From: Paramarasmius palmivorus
Taxonomy: Eukaryota; Basidiomycota; Agaricomycetes; Agaricales; Marasmiaceae
NCBI GenBank assembly: GCA_037176845.1
Contig: JAYKXP010000082.1
Coordinates: 183,057-247,056, forward strand
DNA: 64,000 bases
Direction of reading: 5' to 3'
How positions within the stretch are numbered: the stretch's first letter is position 1; each line of letters begins with the position of its first letter. This document shows, in pieces, positions 32,903-45,301 of this stretch. The translations under genes and the position numbers were made by a program. A model generated the notes under the pieces. That model had not been told where the DNA came from. It searched no databases and saw only the letters and a list, made by a program, of their open reading frames with translations.

Positions 32903-34083
32903 TCAATCCCCCAGTGTTGCTAGAATAGCTCTGAAATCGGGAAGAAATTAGTCGGATTACGTGGGGGAAAGAGTCTCCTTACCCCTCTGTCTTGTAAGAA
33001 ATCGAGATAGGTAAGAGCCACTGTTATCCAGAAGCTTGTTTCTACACCCACAAGCTTCTCTTCTGCAAGATCGATCTCTATCAAACCGGAGATGGATCGA
33101 ACAGTGAGCAATGATGTACGATCGTGGAACGTAAGTAGAGGCAGACACTTGACGGAAGCCGGTGAATTCGGTGATGCCAGAGCCGCAGAAGAGGAAGCTG
33201 CTGCTGCAACATAAGCCGTTGGAGACTGCACAGAGATTCGTGACAGTGTGAAAGAGTTGGAACTCAATCTGTCGTAATCTCTGATGGCGTTGTAGACGCG
33301 GGAGAAAAAGGACGTGGAGCTCGCAGGAGCAACGTATGGTGTGAGAACGAATTCAGAAATGGACGGACGAGCAAGCTTTCGAGTTAGCTTCTCCTTCTCC
33401 TTTTCTTTCTCTTTGTCCTTCTCTTTTGGAAGTTCAGATTGAGAGGTAGGGGGTGTTGGAGGATGTATGACAAGCGCCGGCGCTGGTGGTGGTGTTGGAG
33501 GATATGAATGCACTGTCGAAGTGCTCGCACCCGCCTGCAAGGTGAAAGCGGGATCGTCTGAGGTGTTTGGTAGATTGGTACGTGATTTAAACGACATCGC
33601 GGCGTCTGAATGATGCGGCGAAGAAGTTGGCACGGGAGTTACTGATATATAGACGCCAGGAGGAAAACTTGGTGAGCGAATACGAATATACCATCCTCTC
33701 ATTGGCCTATGTATCGTCCAGCATACTTTACTGGATTGATTATGCTGTTATGTAACCGGTCAACGTCGTTCAGAAATACAGGTCACATTGACACGTACAA
33801 CGACCTGCTCAATGATTTCGTGCTCCGCAAGAAACCGTTCCTATACATGACAACGTTTCAGACCACAATAAAGTTTCAATAGTGCAGTACGCACCTTGTA
33901 CCATACCACTTTGTCGGAGTTCTCTTCTAGTACCTCAATTCTTGCGTCTTGTAACACGTCCGAACTGTAGTTGTGAGTAATGTGATGAACACGGCTTGGG
34001 ACGGATAATTACCTTCGCACAGAGAACCGAGCAAATTTGGGAGAAGAATATGGAAGAGTAGAAGAAGAAGTGTTATTTGACAT
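32903..34083 (-). CDS. Conserved hypothetical protein with KE repeat
   Basis: This is not a recognised family. The start at 34083 (MSNNTSSSTLPYSSPKFARF) is followed by three introns in phase, then one long exon. Visible parts are an N-terminal region SDVLQDARIEVLEENSDKVV, an aromatic block RPMRGWYIRIRSPSFPPGVY, a proline-rich stretch (PPTPPPAPALVIHPPTPP), a short KEKDKEKEKEKEK run near 33410, and a C-terminal alpha/beta-looking block with LLTFHDRTSLLTVRSISG. A last intron gives the end ILATLGD with stop at 32905-32903. It is divergent to the DUF1365 gene, with 77 bases between the start codons. Confidence 0.6.
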
Positions 34084-34160
34084 GCCCTAATCGTTGGTCC
34101 TCACTGTCATTGTACAAGAGAGAACGACGCCGCCGGCATTTGCCCAATCGGACAGCGCTT

Positions 34161-35816
34161 ATGACCACCACTACCGCAGTAACCGCGGTGCTTCTTCTTG
34201 GTCTTCCCATCGCCCTGTTCAGCTGCACTTCACCCAAAAAGTCTTCTGTTCTACTTGCCAGCCCTTCCGGCTACATTTTGACCAACAGTGTAACTCATGC
34301 TCGCCTTCTACCAGCCTCATCTCGACATTCTTTTACCTATTCAACCGTGTGCTTGTTGCTGTCCTTGGCAGCTCTCGAAGCAGGAGAACTAGATGTTGGA
34401 TGGGGGGGCCGTATCTTCTCATATGGCGGTAAATATGGCAGGATCCTAGGTCTTCGTGCGGATCCGTATTTGACACCGAAAGACGACCGTAGTATTCGCG
34501 GCAAACTGGAAGAGCTGCTGAGGGATAGAGGCTACTTGGGAATAGAGCAAAAGCTTCACAGTACATGGATCCTGACAATGCCGTCGTACTTTGGATTTGA
34601 GGGTATCAACCCGTTGACCGTGTATTTCTGTTACAAAGACATTTCCGGAAAGAACGAACTTTGGTTGGTCGTTCTTGAGGTGAGTAGTCTCGAGGCATGT
34701 TTTTAAAAGTATGAACTTACCAACAGGTACCAGGTGCATAATACCTTCCACGAATCGCACGTATACATCTTGGAAGCGGGCGTCAAGGAAGACCCTATAC
34801 CCGCGTCGCAGAGCGCAGCTTTTGACCATCGCTGGACCTTTCCACGAGCCTTTCACGTCTCCCCATTCAACGACCGTTTAGGGTACTATGTCGTATCCGT
34901 CAAAGAACCTGCATTCGCAACTCACTCTCCGAAACCAGTTATCTCAGTTCATCTGCATACGCCTTCTCCAGAAGGTCTACCGGAACCAGGCCCGTTGAAG
35001 CTCACAGCAACTCTACGGACAACGCTGGCACTACCCTTAGAGACCTCCACCATTCTCTACACCCTTCTACGTTACCCATTTGTGTTGTTTTTGAGCCTAC
35101 CAAGGATCTTCTATCACGCCTGGATACTACACTACGTTAAACGGCTCGACGTGTACATACGACCCGAGCCGTTTGCAGTATCAGCAAACGGTCAGCTAGC
35201 AAGCGGAGGAGTTAGATGGCAAACTCCTTCGGTGCTAGAGAACTGGGCACGCCAGATTGTCGAGTCCTACCTCAGCAAGGTCGAGAACGTTCGCGTTGTC
35301 CTGGTTCCCGGCGATCCAAGCCAATCTCCGACTTCTTTCCCAAACGAGAAGAAGCCGGAAGCATTGACGATACGCTTTACAACGCCAAGGTTCTATACCA
35401 TTCTTTGGATGGCACCTAGCGCTGCGCACGCTTTGGCTTTGGGGAGATCGGAAGGTATTTTCGACGTCGACGATGAGGAGACATTTTTACGTGTTTTTGC
35501 GACCGAGAAACGATTTGACCGCACATTTAGGCAAAGTCTCAGGTCTTTGCCTATACCCGACTCGCTTCACCGTACGCTACCTATTCCAGAGAATCATTTC
35601 CTCGATGGTCAAACTTCCACAATTATTGGCACGGCAGTCATTCTTCTGCACCTCGCCTTGGGAGCATTGGAGAAGACTATCTTCAGAATAGCTAGGGCTA
35701 GGACAGTCGAAGGAGATGAACCTTGGAAGGAGTGGGAACGTGCAGCTCGTGTCCTAGCTGGAGAGAGGGTGGAAAATATCAAAGCTCGAGGCGGAGTTGG
35801 CAGTGTAGTACATTGA
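34161..35816 (+). CDS. DUF1365-family protein
   Basis: The start at 34161 begins MTTTTAVTAVLLLGLPIALF, a hydrophobic N-terminal segment that may anchor the protein or act as a signal. The DUF1365 core follows: YILTNSVTHARLLPASSRHSF, TMPSYFGFEGINPLTVYFCY, LVVLE, then (after one intron at 34680-34733) VHNTFHESHVYI, RAFHVSPFN and the later HAWILHYVKRLDVYIRPEP. In bacteria and plants this family is often linked with cyclopropane-fatty-acid synthase-type enzymes; its reaction is not established. No such partner is present here. The C-terminal 250 residues, after RPEP, form an extension without a family I recognise. No frame problems were seen. Confidence 0.85.
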
Positions 35817-36029
35817 TAAAGGACAGAGACCTGGCAGTGGTTTGATCAAGAAACCCAAGTTCTAGTTTTTAGTTGTACACTAGTGGCCATGTATGGATAC
35901 TCCAAGACGGAATGTACAATAACTTCTACTCAGTTTCAACACGGAGCACTGACTCTGAGCAGGAAAAGACTCGTCCAAAGCCACGTGGTTTATCATAAAC
36001 CAGTCGAATCTTATCAGATATCCTTGACG

Positions 36030-38197
36030 ATGTCCATTGACGACGCTTCTCGCAACATCTTGATTCTCTACGCAACAGAAACAGGAACATCTCAAGATGC
36101 TGCAGACAAGATCGCCCGCGCATGCCGTCGAGCGCATATACAATCGCGTGTTTTCAGTGTAGATGCCTATACAACAGTGAGTCTTTCGCTGTTTTTTTTT
36201 TCCCTTCCGCATTTTGACATTGTTTTAAGGAAGACCTTATTTCGGAATCTATCGTGATTTTCGTTGTATCGACAACAGGTTCAGGCATCGAACCCAGGTC
36301 AATGACTCCAATGTGGACTATGCTGTTGCGGTCCGATCTACCTGAAGATTTGTTTGAAGATCTTCGATTTGCGATTTTTGGGTTGGGAGACACGTCATAC
36401 GAGAGGTTCTGCTGGCCTGCAAAGAGGCTGTTTCGAAGGTTGAAAGGGCTTAGTGCAGAGGAGATATGTGGACTGGGTGAAGGCGATGAACAGCATCCCA
36501 TGGGGTTGAGTCCCTCTTTTTTTCTAGATCTCTTGGATTGACTCATCCACGTTTAACACCAGTATAGACGGAGCCCTTGAGCCTTGGATCGACACTCTAC
36601 TCGAGGCTTTACTACGGGAACTGCCTCTTCCCCCTGAACTCCAATTAACCCCTCACGGACAACTGCCGCCTTCCAGGGTGGTTTTGGCCGAATCACAGCA
36701 AGCGACAAAAGCACTAGATCCTCTTGATATAGACGAGTCATACCACACTGCAACAGTCAAGTGCAATAATAGAATCACATCCCAAGATTGGTTTCAAGAT
36801 GTGCGTCACTTAGAGTTCGAGTTTGAAGACAATATAGTGTGCGTTACAAGTCAACATGTTTCTAATATCCTTCTCATGTACGTGTAGTTATGAGCCAGGC
36901 GATGTTGCCATTATTCATCCAAGGACGAATCCCGATCAAGTAGAAGAGTTTTTGTCTTCTCTTGGCTGGGGGAACGTAGCAGACACAGTGTTCGAAGTTC
37001 ATCATACACAAAAGGGTACGTTCTTTCTCGTGGTATCATTTCAAATTGCTGTTCATAATTCGTCAGACCAGTCACTTCCAGACCACCTTCCAAGCGAGCT
37101 AACACTCAGGGACATATTCATTCGACATCTGGACTTCAATGCTGTGCCGAAACGAGGTTTCTTCGAGTACTTGCGCTTCTTTACTGAAGATGCGCTTGAG
37201 AAGGAACGACTAGACGAATTCTTGTCCCCAGAAGGTGTTGTGAGTCATCTTAATCTCTTAATCGACATGTGTATCGAAGCTTTATCATCAGGACGATCTA
37301 TACGAGTACTGCTTTCGAGTCAGGCGCACTATTCGGGAAGTTCTGTCAGAATTTCGTGGTGTCAAGATACCACAGGATTATATCTTTGATATCTTTCCCC
37401 CTTTGAGACCCAGGCAATTCTCGATAGCAAGTTCAGTAAAGGTAATTCATGGTGATAGGATCGACATGTTTATGATACCTAATCCAGTGTTGCAGGTCCA
37501 CCCTCGGCAAGTCCACTTGTGTGTTGCAATGGTGAAGTACAAGACCAAGTTGAAAGTATCACGAAGAGGTGTTTGCTCCATGTATCTATCTGCTCTTCTT
37601 CCAGGTGCGTTCACGTTTGCCTTGCGGTCCAGTCGTGGTGTTCAAATATGGTGCATCAGGTGATAAGCTCAGGATAGGCCTTGAGAGAGGCTTCATCAAG
37701 CTCCCGCGAAACACGAGCACGCCGATAATATGTATCGGGCCGGGAACAGGGGTAGCACCTATGAGAGCTGTCCTTCAACATCGGATCCACGACAAAGCAT
37801 ACGGAAATACGCTTTACTTTGGTTGCCGTTCGGCGAACAAGGACCAACACTACAAGGACGAGTGGGAGGCTTACGCTGCCAAGCAATTCATCGCATATCG
37901 TGTGGCTTGCTCGAGGGACGGCCTAGAAGGTGTGAAGCGGACATACGTTCAAGACCTCATGGAGAAGGATACTGAACGATTATGGGAACTCGTAGAACAT
38001 GAGGAGGCGTGGATCATCATATCGGGGTGCGTTTCATCGCTACCGATTCAGCCGGAAAGAACTCATTCCGTTCTAGTTCTTCCAACAAGATGCCAACTGC
38101 TGTGAAGCAAGCTCTGCGACTAACCGTCGAGCGACATGGTAATCGCACACCACAGCAGGCCACAGAGTATATACGATCACTGGAGAGGTCCTGGTAG
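36030..38197 (+). CDS. TAH18: NADPH-dependent diflavin oxidoreductase (Tah18/NDOR1 type)
   Basis: It passes electrons from NADPH through FAD and FMN to the Fe-S protein Dre2 in cytosolic iron-sulfur cluster assembly. The start at 36030 gives a flavodoxin domain (ILILYATETGTSQDAADKIA; VVSTTGSG; FAIFGLGDTSYERFCWPAKR). The FAD-binding part follows with YEPGDVAIIHP and RPRQFSIASS. The NADPH-binding part reads IICIGPGTGVAPMRAVLQHR, LYFGCRSANKDQHY and WIIISG. It ends YIRSLERSW at 38197. About eight introns join in phase, including 37604-37661, which removes a misleading open stretch. The gene appears intact and of normal length, about 600 residues. Confidence 0.92.
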
Positions 38198-38409
38198 ACT
38201 AATCGAAGAGTGTTGGAGTTAGAACACATATTTGCCGATATTCCTTTGTATTTCTGAGCGGCGTTACTACTTAGCCTACGACACCCGAGAGCTCAGTAAC
38301 GTTGAACGTCAAGAAACGTGCGTTAGGCGCATTCATTGATGACTTTGATGGACAAATAAAAGCTGTACAACTTTTACCATAAACTGAATACTGAGTGCTG
38401 AAGGTCTGA

Positions 38410-40311
38410 ATGGTGCCTCACCGATCTAGGAGCACCACGTCGAACGACGAGGAGACGACAGAACGAAATTCAACGATGGGGGACTACGGTACTTCGGGCA
38501 ACGTTCGCAGACATCCGCAGCGGCGTAACGTCTTATCCCCATCTTCCCATGACCATGACGACCCATATGCTTCTCAACGAAAATTCTTATTTATATCTCG
38601 CAGGTCGAGGATTCTCAAGTCGTGCAAGATGTTGCTCACCACTGCTGGCATTTGCGCTGCATTGACATACTGGGCATTCCTAACAAGCAAGGCAACTGTC
38701 CAATTGAGGGAGTCAGAGGTTGTACTGCCTTTGGAGAAGTTATGGGCACAATATTCTCCCTTCTTCCCAGTGAAGGAATACGTCCCACCACCTCCAGTAT
38801 GTGAAATAACACAGGCGAACATCGTATGTACTACAAGCCTTTTGGTTATCAATTTCTGACCCACGAACTAGCTTCAACGCCATGGTGCTAGATACCCGAC
38901 AACTGGAGCTGCACTGAATATTGTTTCGGCCGTTTCCAAACTACAAAGTGTGGAAGGAGTACAAGGATCCGAAGCTGGACTTTCTCAAAACATACGTCTA
39001 TGACTTGGGCACATCAGACTTGGTTGCATCGGGGGCGGAGCAGTGAGTACTACCCATTTTTTGTTGTTATTCTGTTTTTAACCTGCCCCTTAGATCGTTT
39101 GAAGCGGGACAAACTTGCGTTCCAACGATACTCGCAGCTCGTTGCCCAAAATAACCTACCCTTTGTTCGTGCATCCCATTCGGAAAGAGTAATCAAGAGT
39201 GCTACCAACTGGACTGCAGGTACGACTTTGCGGATTTTACCAGATTTTGTTTGTTGTTAAACATGTCACTCAACAGGGTTCAGTGATGCAAGCTACCAGG
39301 TTTTCAATCCTGTCTTGTCTGTAATCATCTCCGAGGCTGTATGTCCTCTTCGTCCACCTGCTCTCCGTGTACACCACTTAAAAAAACGAAATTCAATATA
39401 GGATGGTGCTAATAATACACTGGACGACAACAACTGCCCCGCTCACGAGGGTGCGCAGATCCACAGACTGATGCATGGATCGCCATCTTCGCGCCTTCGA
39501 TCACGAAGAGGCTCAATGAAGGTCCGCCATCTTCAAATGCACAGTTTACCTTTTGTTGACTACTTTTACAGGTGCACCTGGAGCCAATCTGACTGACGCC
39601 GAGATATATTCGCTCATGTCACTGTGCGCTTTTGACACCGCCGCGCACTCATCAGAAGGTGATTACGGGAAAGTGGAGCTCAGTCCTTTTTGTGGTCTGT
39701 TTTCCAAGGAGGAGTTCGAAGACTTTGAATACGTGGGTGACTTGGATAAGTTTTACAACACGGGGTACGTTCCCTTCTACTTTTTTTTTTGTATTTGCAA
39801 CTGCTGACCTCTCTCGTACAGCTATGGTAATCCATTGGGTCCGGTTCAAGGCGTCGGATATGTCAATGAACTCTTGGCACGATTGACTTCGACACCTGTG
39901 AATGATTCAACGCAAACCAACCACACACTCGATGATTCACCCGCCACTTTTCCCCTGAACAGGACCATCTACGCCGATTTCTCACACGACAACCAAATGA
40001 TTCCTATCTACGCCGTACTCGGCTTGTTTCCACAGAAGACGGCACTTGATCCAACAAAGCCGGATCCGTCGAGAACATGGAGGGCCAGCGAATTGGTGCC
40101 ATTCGCGGGTAGAATGGTGGTAGAGAAACTCGAATGTGCCAAACAAGAATTTGTGAGGATATTTGTGAATGATGCGCTCCAGCCCTTGGAGTTCTGTCGT
40201 TCAGATGACCAGACATCTCCTCAAGGCTTGTGCACGCTGGAGGCTTTCATCGAGAGCCAGGAATATGCAAGGAGCGGTGGGAATGGCGACTTCGAGAAGT
40301 GTTTTGAGTAA
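38410..40311 (+). CDS. Phytase-like histidine acid phosphatase with N-terminal membrane anchor, frame problems
   Basis: It hydrolyses phosphomonoesters such as phytate. The catalytic LQRHGARYPT motif is at about 38872-38901, and the proton donor is in FSHDNQM near 39980. Between lie DPKLDFLKTYVYDLG, LPFVRASHSERVI, SATNWTAGF and APGANLTDAEIYSLM. Instead of a signal peptide, the N-terminus has about 80 polar and basic residues followed by LLTTAGICAALTYWAFLTS, which suggests a type II membrane protein facing outward. The expected reading frame changes by one base at three places: near 38953 (a G pair), near 39112 (an A run) and near 39455. Either this is a young pseudogene or the sequence has small indels there. 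A run of introns separates the exons. Confidence 0.8.
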
Positions 40312-41203
40312 GATGTGGGTGTGTAAACAAGTGTGTAAAAATGCTTTGTAAAAGTGACGCTTATTGAAAGCAAATCAGAGTCCGACTACAACTTCCGTTG
40401 GGGTCACATGCGACCCTTGTCCTCTTACCCCCATCATGACCTTCCTTGAACTTCCATGGTGAACCGTACTGCTTCTGTACCTGGAATTCTATGCCTTTCG
40501 ACCCCCCGTACGACTAGGAACCTCGAACGCGTGAGGCGATGCTATCGCACGCATGCATTAAACGGATCTAATATCTGGCGTTGCCGCCGCATCCTATAAC
40601 TTTCACAGCCTAAAATCAAGCTCATTGTCCCCAGCTTTCAGGGTGGCCATGTAAGTGACGCATTTTGAGGTTGATCATGCAGCTGATCTCCTGACCTTTT
40701 AGTCCTCCAGGTGATTGGGGCATACTTCGCGGAGTGTATCGTGGGGCCGATGTACAAGAATATCACAGGCCCAGCTGCCAGAGATCTGATTGCAATTAAA
40801 ACGGGAGAAGCGTCCCGACACGAGAAGCAATTAAGTATCTGTGATCAATTTTGGGCCCAAGCCACGATTACAGATTAACACTTATCGTGGCAGCTTGTGA
40901 CCGATCCTCGTCGTATTTTGAGATCATCAAGCACCTCCAGGCCAAAACGACGACTAAGAGTTGCACTGGAATCATTCTAGTTCACCCGAGGGTCCTCATT
41001 CACGAGTACTTCACGTTTGGACGTAAAGAAAAGGGTACCCGCCAAACCATCAGCGACCCTGATTGGCTTCATCAGTCCTCTTCTCGCATGTTTGGCTCTT
41101 AATTCTTTTACATGTCCACATTTTTTGATCCACGTGAACCTGGGGTAGACTTATAAAATGCAGGAAGCATTAACCGAATACCAACAACTCCCAGACCCCT
41201 CCC
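40312..41203. other. Long spacer before the BTB gene
   Basis: No supported gene is present. A plus-strand stretch at about 40710-40877 is open and protein-like (GAYFAECIVGPMYKNITG) but lacks a start and any clear exons, so it may be a gene remnant. A CACGTG E-box lies near 41131 and a TATA-like TTATAAAATG at 41151-41160. Confidence 0.35.
41151..41160 (+). promoter_or_regulatory. TATA-like box of BTB gene
   Basis: TTATAAAATG lies about 45 bases upstream of the ATG at 41204. A CACGTG palindrome sits about 20 bases further upstream. Confidence 0.45.
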
Positions 41204-42320
41204 ATGGCCGCTATCAGTGTCACAAAGAAACTCTCACCCATCGACGACGATGTATACCCCACCAAATATCACCCCCTCTTCCAATCTCCCTACGCTGACA
41301 TCGTCCTATGCTCATCCGACGGATGCTTCTTCAGGTTATATTCATACACCTTACGTACCACCTCAGGCTGGTTCCACGATATGTTCTCCCTGCCTCAGCG
41401 CGCCCCCAGCACTAGCAAAAGCCCGTATTTGCATCGAAACGAGACGTGGACAGGTTCACAGTCTACCCTGGCCTCTGATACCACGCTCGCCGAACCACTG
41501 GAGGAGGTCATCCCAACCAACGAGACGGCCGAGGTGTTAGCCATCTTCTTCCTGTTGTTAGCGGGAAGACCAGCGCCCAAGGGCCCTCTATACAACTGGG
41601 GAAGCTTTGACCTGATCGAAAGGGTTCTCACTCTCGCCGAGAAACTGGGACGCCCCAGGTCCCATCTCCCACATTCGAGCGGGCATCATCGCCCCTGAGC
41701 TACTGGAGAGAGACTCGCTCAGGGTGTACGCTATCGCGTGTCATTTCGAATGGGAAACAGAACGCCAACTAGCTGCGAAGCATACCTTGCAGCTGGATTT
41801 GTTCCGGAGTGGCGGATATTCAGATCCGGAAGATGAAGGAGAAGTCAGCTACAGACGCAATCAAACCACCTTGGCGGGTCTCTCGTCTCGGAACCTTTTG
41901 TACCTCCTTCGTCTCCGTCAACACCGAAGAGATGTGTTTCGCAGATTGCTGGAAAGTCCAGCACGTTTCTCCGCGGGCAACTCGGACGAGTTTTTCTGCT
42001 CGCGTTGTGGAGTTACGAAACTCGATAACCAGAGCTGGCGTTCGTTGAAGGACGCTCTAATGGTGGAGATGGACCGAAGGCCGTTGGGACACCGGATTCT
42101 CGGCAAGGAAGTTGATGGCATTGGCGAGAAGACAGCTGATTCAAGAGGTTTCGGCGGTGTTCTGTCCTGGCCAGAAGCACAACCTTGTTGGGAAGCAATG
42201 TGTTCGAGGGAAGGTTGCGAAAGTTTGAATTACGATAAGGTCGCGACGTTGAAGCAACTACGTATCTGTATCGAGTCGCTTCCTTTCGACATTGATTCAG
42301 AACCAAGGATGTACGATTAA
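41204..42320 (+). CDS. BTB/POZ-like domain protein, one apparent frame shift
   Basis: BTB proteins mediate dimerisation and often cullin-3 adaptor or transcriptional roles; this one resembles the expanded, function-unknown mushroom BTB family. The start at 41204 leads to YADIVLCSSDGCFFRLYSYTL, WFHDMFSLP and EVLAIFFLLLAGR. The frame changes by one base at the G run 41647-41649. The downstream frame reads SHIRAGIIAPELLERDSLRVYAIACHF without gap, then continues to the stop at 42320. A C-terminal CSRCG motif near 42000 and a CSREGCE motif near 42205 may bind a metal. There is no intron. The single-base shift is more likely an indel in the sequence than a true break, because both halves are well kept. 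Confidence 0.75.
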
Positions 42321-42482
42321 GGACACGATGAATCGCGTGTATAGATAGATCAGGGACTGTGAAGGATATCGTGTTTATGGGAACGTGATGTATGTACAAT
42401 TAAGTATATCGATAGTATATTAATTGGTCTTAATCACCGCACAAACCCTTTGATCGATGTGGGATGTAACAACCAAGACCGC

Positions 42483-44962
42483 CTAGAAAGGGTTTCGTTT
42501 ACCAGGGCCATTGCTGACGACACCAGATAATTCAGTCGCGCTATCAAAGGGTGACCTGTCATATGTGTCATGGCTGCTCACAGACGATGTTGGAGTTGGA
42601 ATGAACTGCGGTAGCGACCCTGAAGAGGATGATTGCGATCTGAACGGAGGTGGTCGCCGAGGGGGTATAGGTGGTGTGGAAGTTGGGCCAAGACTTGTTG
42701 TCGAACGCCGAGGTGGTGGAGGTGGCGGAGCCTTCTTCGGTGTAGTTCCGCCATTGTAAGGACTGTCGTTTGCTGAGGGAAGTCGAACAGGGACCGACGG
42801 TGGGGTTCGCGCGCTATGGAATATCGATGGTCTTAATAACTGTCCATTATCGTCATCCTCTCCAATATCACTGATGATGCTGGCAACATCGGGTCCTGGA
42901 GCACCTCCGCCATAGAATGGGCTGTGGTCAGGTGCAAGTGGACGACCATAGATTTCGTCGTCTTCAATATCACTGCTCCTGTACCCGTCTCTGTCGGAGT
43001 TGTGACTGGACGAAAGGGAATTACTTGACTGCGACTTTGAGCTGTCACCACGACCAGCTAGGTCCGGCCGCACTGGCAATGGAGGTTTCGCAGGCAAAGG
43101 CTCCGTATAGGGTACCGGGAAGAGACCTCTTCGTCCGTTAAGGTCTCCCATCCACCAACCATCCAGCACTTCATTCACCACGACTATCTCATCCCCAATT
43201 CTAAAGCTGAGCTCATCCGAAGAGCCCGAGAAGTCATACAGCGCTTTCATCACCTTCCTGTTCTGCATGGACGGTGGTTTCTGTATCTTGGAAAGACTAG
43301 AGGAAGAGCCGGACAATGGAACCTGCTCCGACTTTGATTTCGCGTGCTTGGCTTTCGACCCTTTAGAAGAGGTGGCCGAGCGTCCGGAGAACGACTTGTG
43401 GCTTTGTACAGGTGAGGAAGAGTGATTCTCTTCATCGCTCTCCATGCCATCAGCTACATCTGCCTTCTCTTCGTCGTCTAGATTTGCAAACTTTTCCTTC
43501 TTCTTCCGACCGAAGGATCCCATTGACCATCCTGCAAGGCTCATACCGTTTACCCTTTTCCGACTTGTCGTCCCCGCCATTGGTAGTACTGTCAGCCCTT
43601 TTACGCGATGCTCTCGAGGAAGGTCGAGATGGACGTGACTTGCTACCAAAGGAGTCCGCACGACGACCTTTGGAAGAAGCACGGCTTGGAGCTCGATTTG
43701 TATCCTCGTCCTCCTCGTCGTCATCATCGGAAACTACTGCTGTGGACTGTCCAGCAGACCGCGTAGAATTCGATCCGTTTGAGGCTAGGCTTGAGCGGAG
43801 TGCCATTACTCGGCCTTCTGGTGCTAGGCTTCACAGGTACTAGTAATATGAAAGATCAGCCAAAGGCAGCATCCGACGTGGATCGTAACAAACCTGATAT
43901 TCGGCCACTCTCTCTTGACTTCACGTAGCACCTCTGCATACTTCTCTACATAATCCAGTTCAACATCCAAGAGGTTGGTGAAGCTCGCGCATTTGGTCTA
44001 TCTCATATTCTTGAATGAGGTGCATGTGCGCGCGTACGTCTCTGACGTTTCCTCACTGTAGAACCGTTAATTGGGAGTAATCACGCACGATTAGGCATGC
44101 AACTCACTATCGTTCCTGGGCCCTCTCTAGCTCCTCCTCAGCTTCCTTTCTATCTTTCTCCTTCTTCGAGTTCTTGAGCTTTTCCGCTTTCGATAAAGCA
44201 GCGTCGTAACTCAACCTGTATGGGTAGATAAGACAATAATATGGATCAAGACACACAGCAAACATACCGTCTACTGTCCAACTTCTTCCTCATCTGATCA
44301 TACTCCTTAAGCTCGTCACCAAACTTCTCGATGGACGCAAAATACGTGTCCTTGAAGGTCAACGCATACGCCTCCTGAAGGGTTGCCACTTTGCAGTGTG
44401 CTCTTCCTAGCTTCACGAGGCTGGATCCTAACGCACAGTTAACACAAAACCCACAAATTAAAGCCTCAGTGCGACTTACCATAGCTCGAATCCTCCCCAA
44501 ACTGCTCCCCATGAGTGATCATAACAATTCCAAAGATATCTATCGGGAGAAGCTTTTCTGGGTCATCTAGCGCCAGATTATCCTTCTTCTTCTTGAGCGC
44601 GTGATGGTACGCCTCGGACGCAAAGAATAGTCTGTTATTGATAGTGAAATGAATAATCAGATTTGCGGGGTCAGGCGAGCTGTCAAGACATACCTTTCAT
44701 TACCAGCCCTGCGTAACTCGATATCCTTCTCCAACTCTTGAAACTCTTCAGACACGACAGTCTTTTCACGGGACGATATAACCTCCCCAGCCCACTGCGA
44801 TAAGAGAATTCGTAGTGAAAAGTATTAGTGTAAATGGATTGATAGTGCCTTTAAAGTTTACGAACCTGTCGTAACTTTCCCAACTACAAGTAAACCCTCA
44901 AAGGTGAGCTCGAGCACAATAATTCCAGAATACAAAATGAAACTAACCTGTTTGCTGGCCAT
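42483..44962 (-). CDS. BAR-domain and SH3-domain adaptor protein
   Basis: A membrane-curvature and actin adaptor of endocytosis, like amphiphysin/endophilin-type proteins. The start at 44962 opens MASKQ, then (across a short intron) LGKLRQWAGEVISSREKTVV and a long coiled BAR region including AYALTFKDTYFASIEKFGDE and LLDVELDYVEKYAEVLREVK. A Ser/Asp/Glu-rich linker follows, then an SH3 domain near 43250-43085: VMKALYDFSGSSDELSF, GWWMGDLNGRRGLFPVPY. The tail is proline-rich (PPPPPPRRSTTS) and the last three residues are NPF, an EH-domain-binding signature. Three single-base frame corrections are needed, near 43546, 43975 and 44041. About nine introns are used. Function assignment is firm at domain level only. 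Confidence 0.78.
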
Positions 44963-45301
44963 GGTAAAACTAAGATAGGAACGCTGGCGAATTAGCTGGC
45001 TTGTTAAAGTGGGGTCATATTGTTTTGCGGAAAAACCCGAGTTTTGTTACGTTCCTAGGTCAGTTGCTATGATCGGCTATTATTCGGGTCTCGGCTGTTT
45101 CGATGTCCTGTATGTCGAGGATTCGAGGCGAAACACGGATTTGAACCAAGAGGAGTAGGACATGAGGCAAAAAAAGGGAACACGAGGCAGTCAAAGCTTA
45201 TTATACGACAGCAATTATATATACAACACAGTATACAGAAGAAAAAACAAGGGATAAGATACGTCCGTGGAAGGCAGCAGGCGTTTTCGCTTTCTCTCTC
45301 G
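44963..45301. other. Spacer between BAR-SH3 and SWIB genes
   Basis: It contains the promoter of the BAR-SH3 gene and the 3' end of the SWIB gene. No gene is seen. Confidence 0.4.

Noticed and set aside
34077..34160. Upstream start for the DUF1365 protein
   Set aside because: The frame is open but has no ATG before 34161 and overlaps the start codon of the divergent gene.
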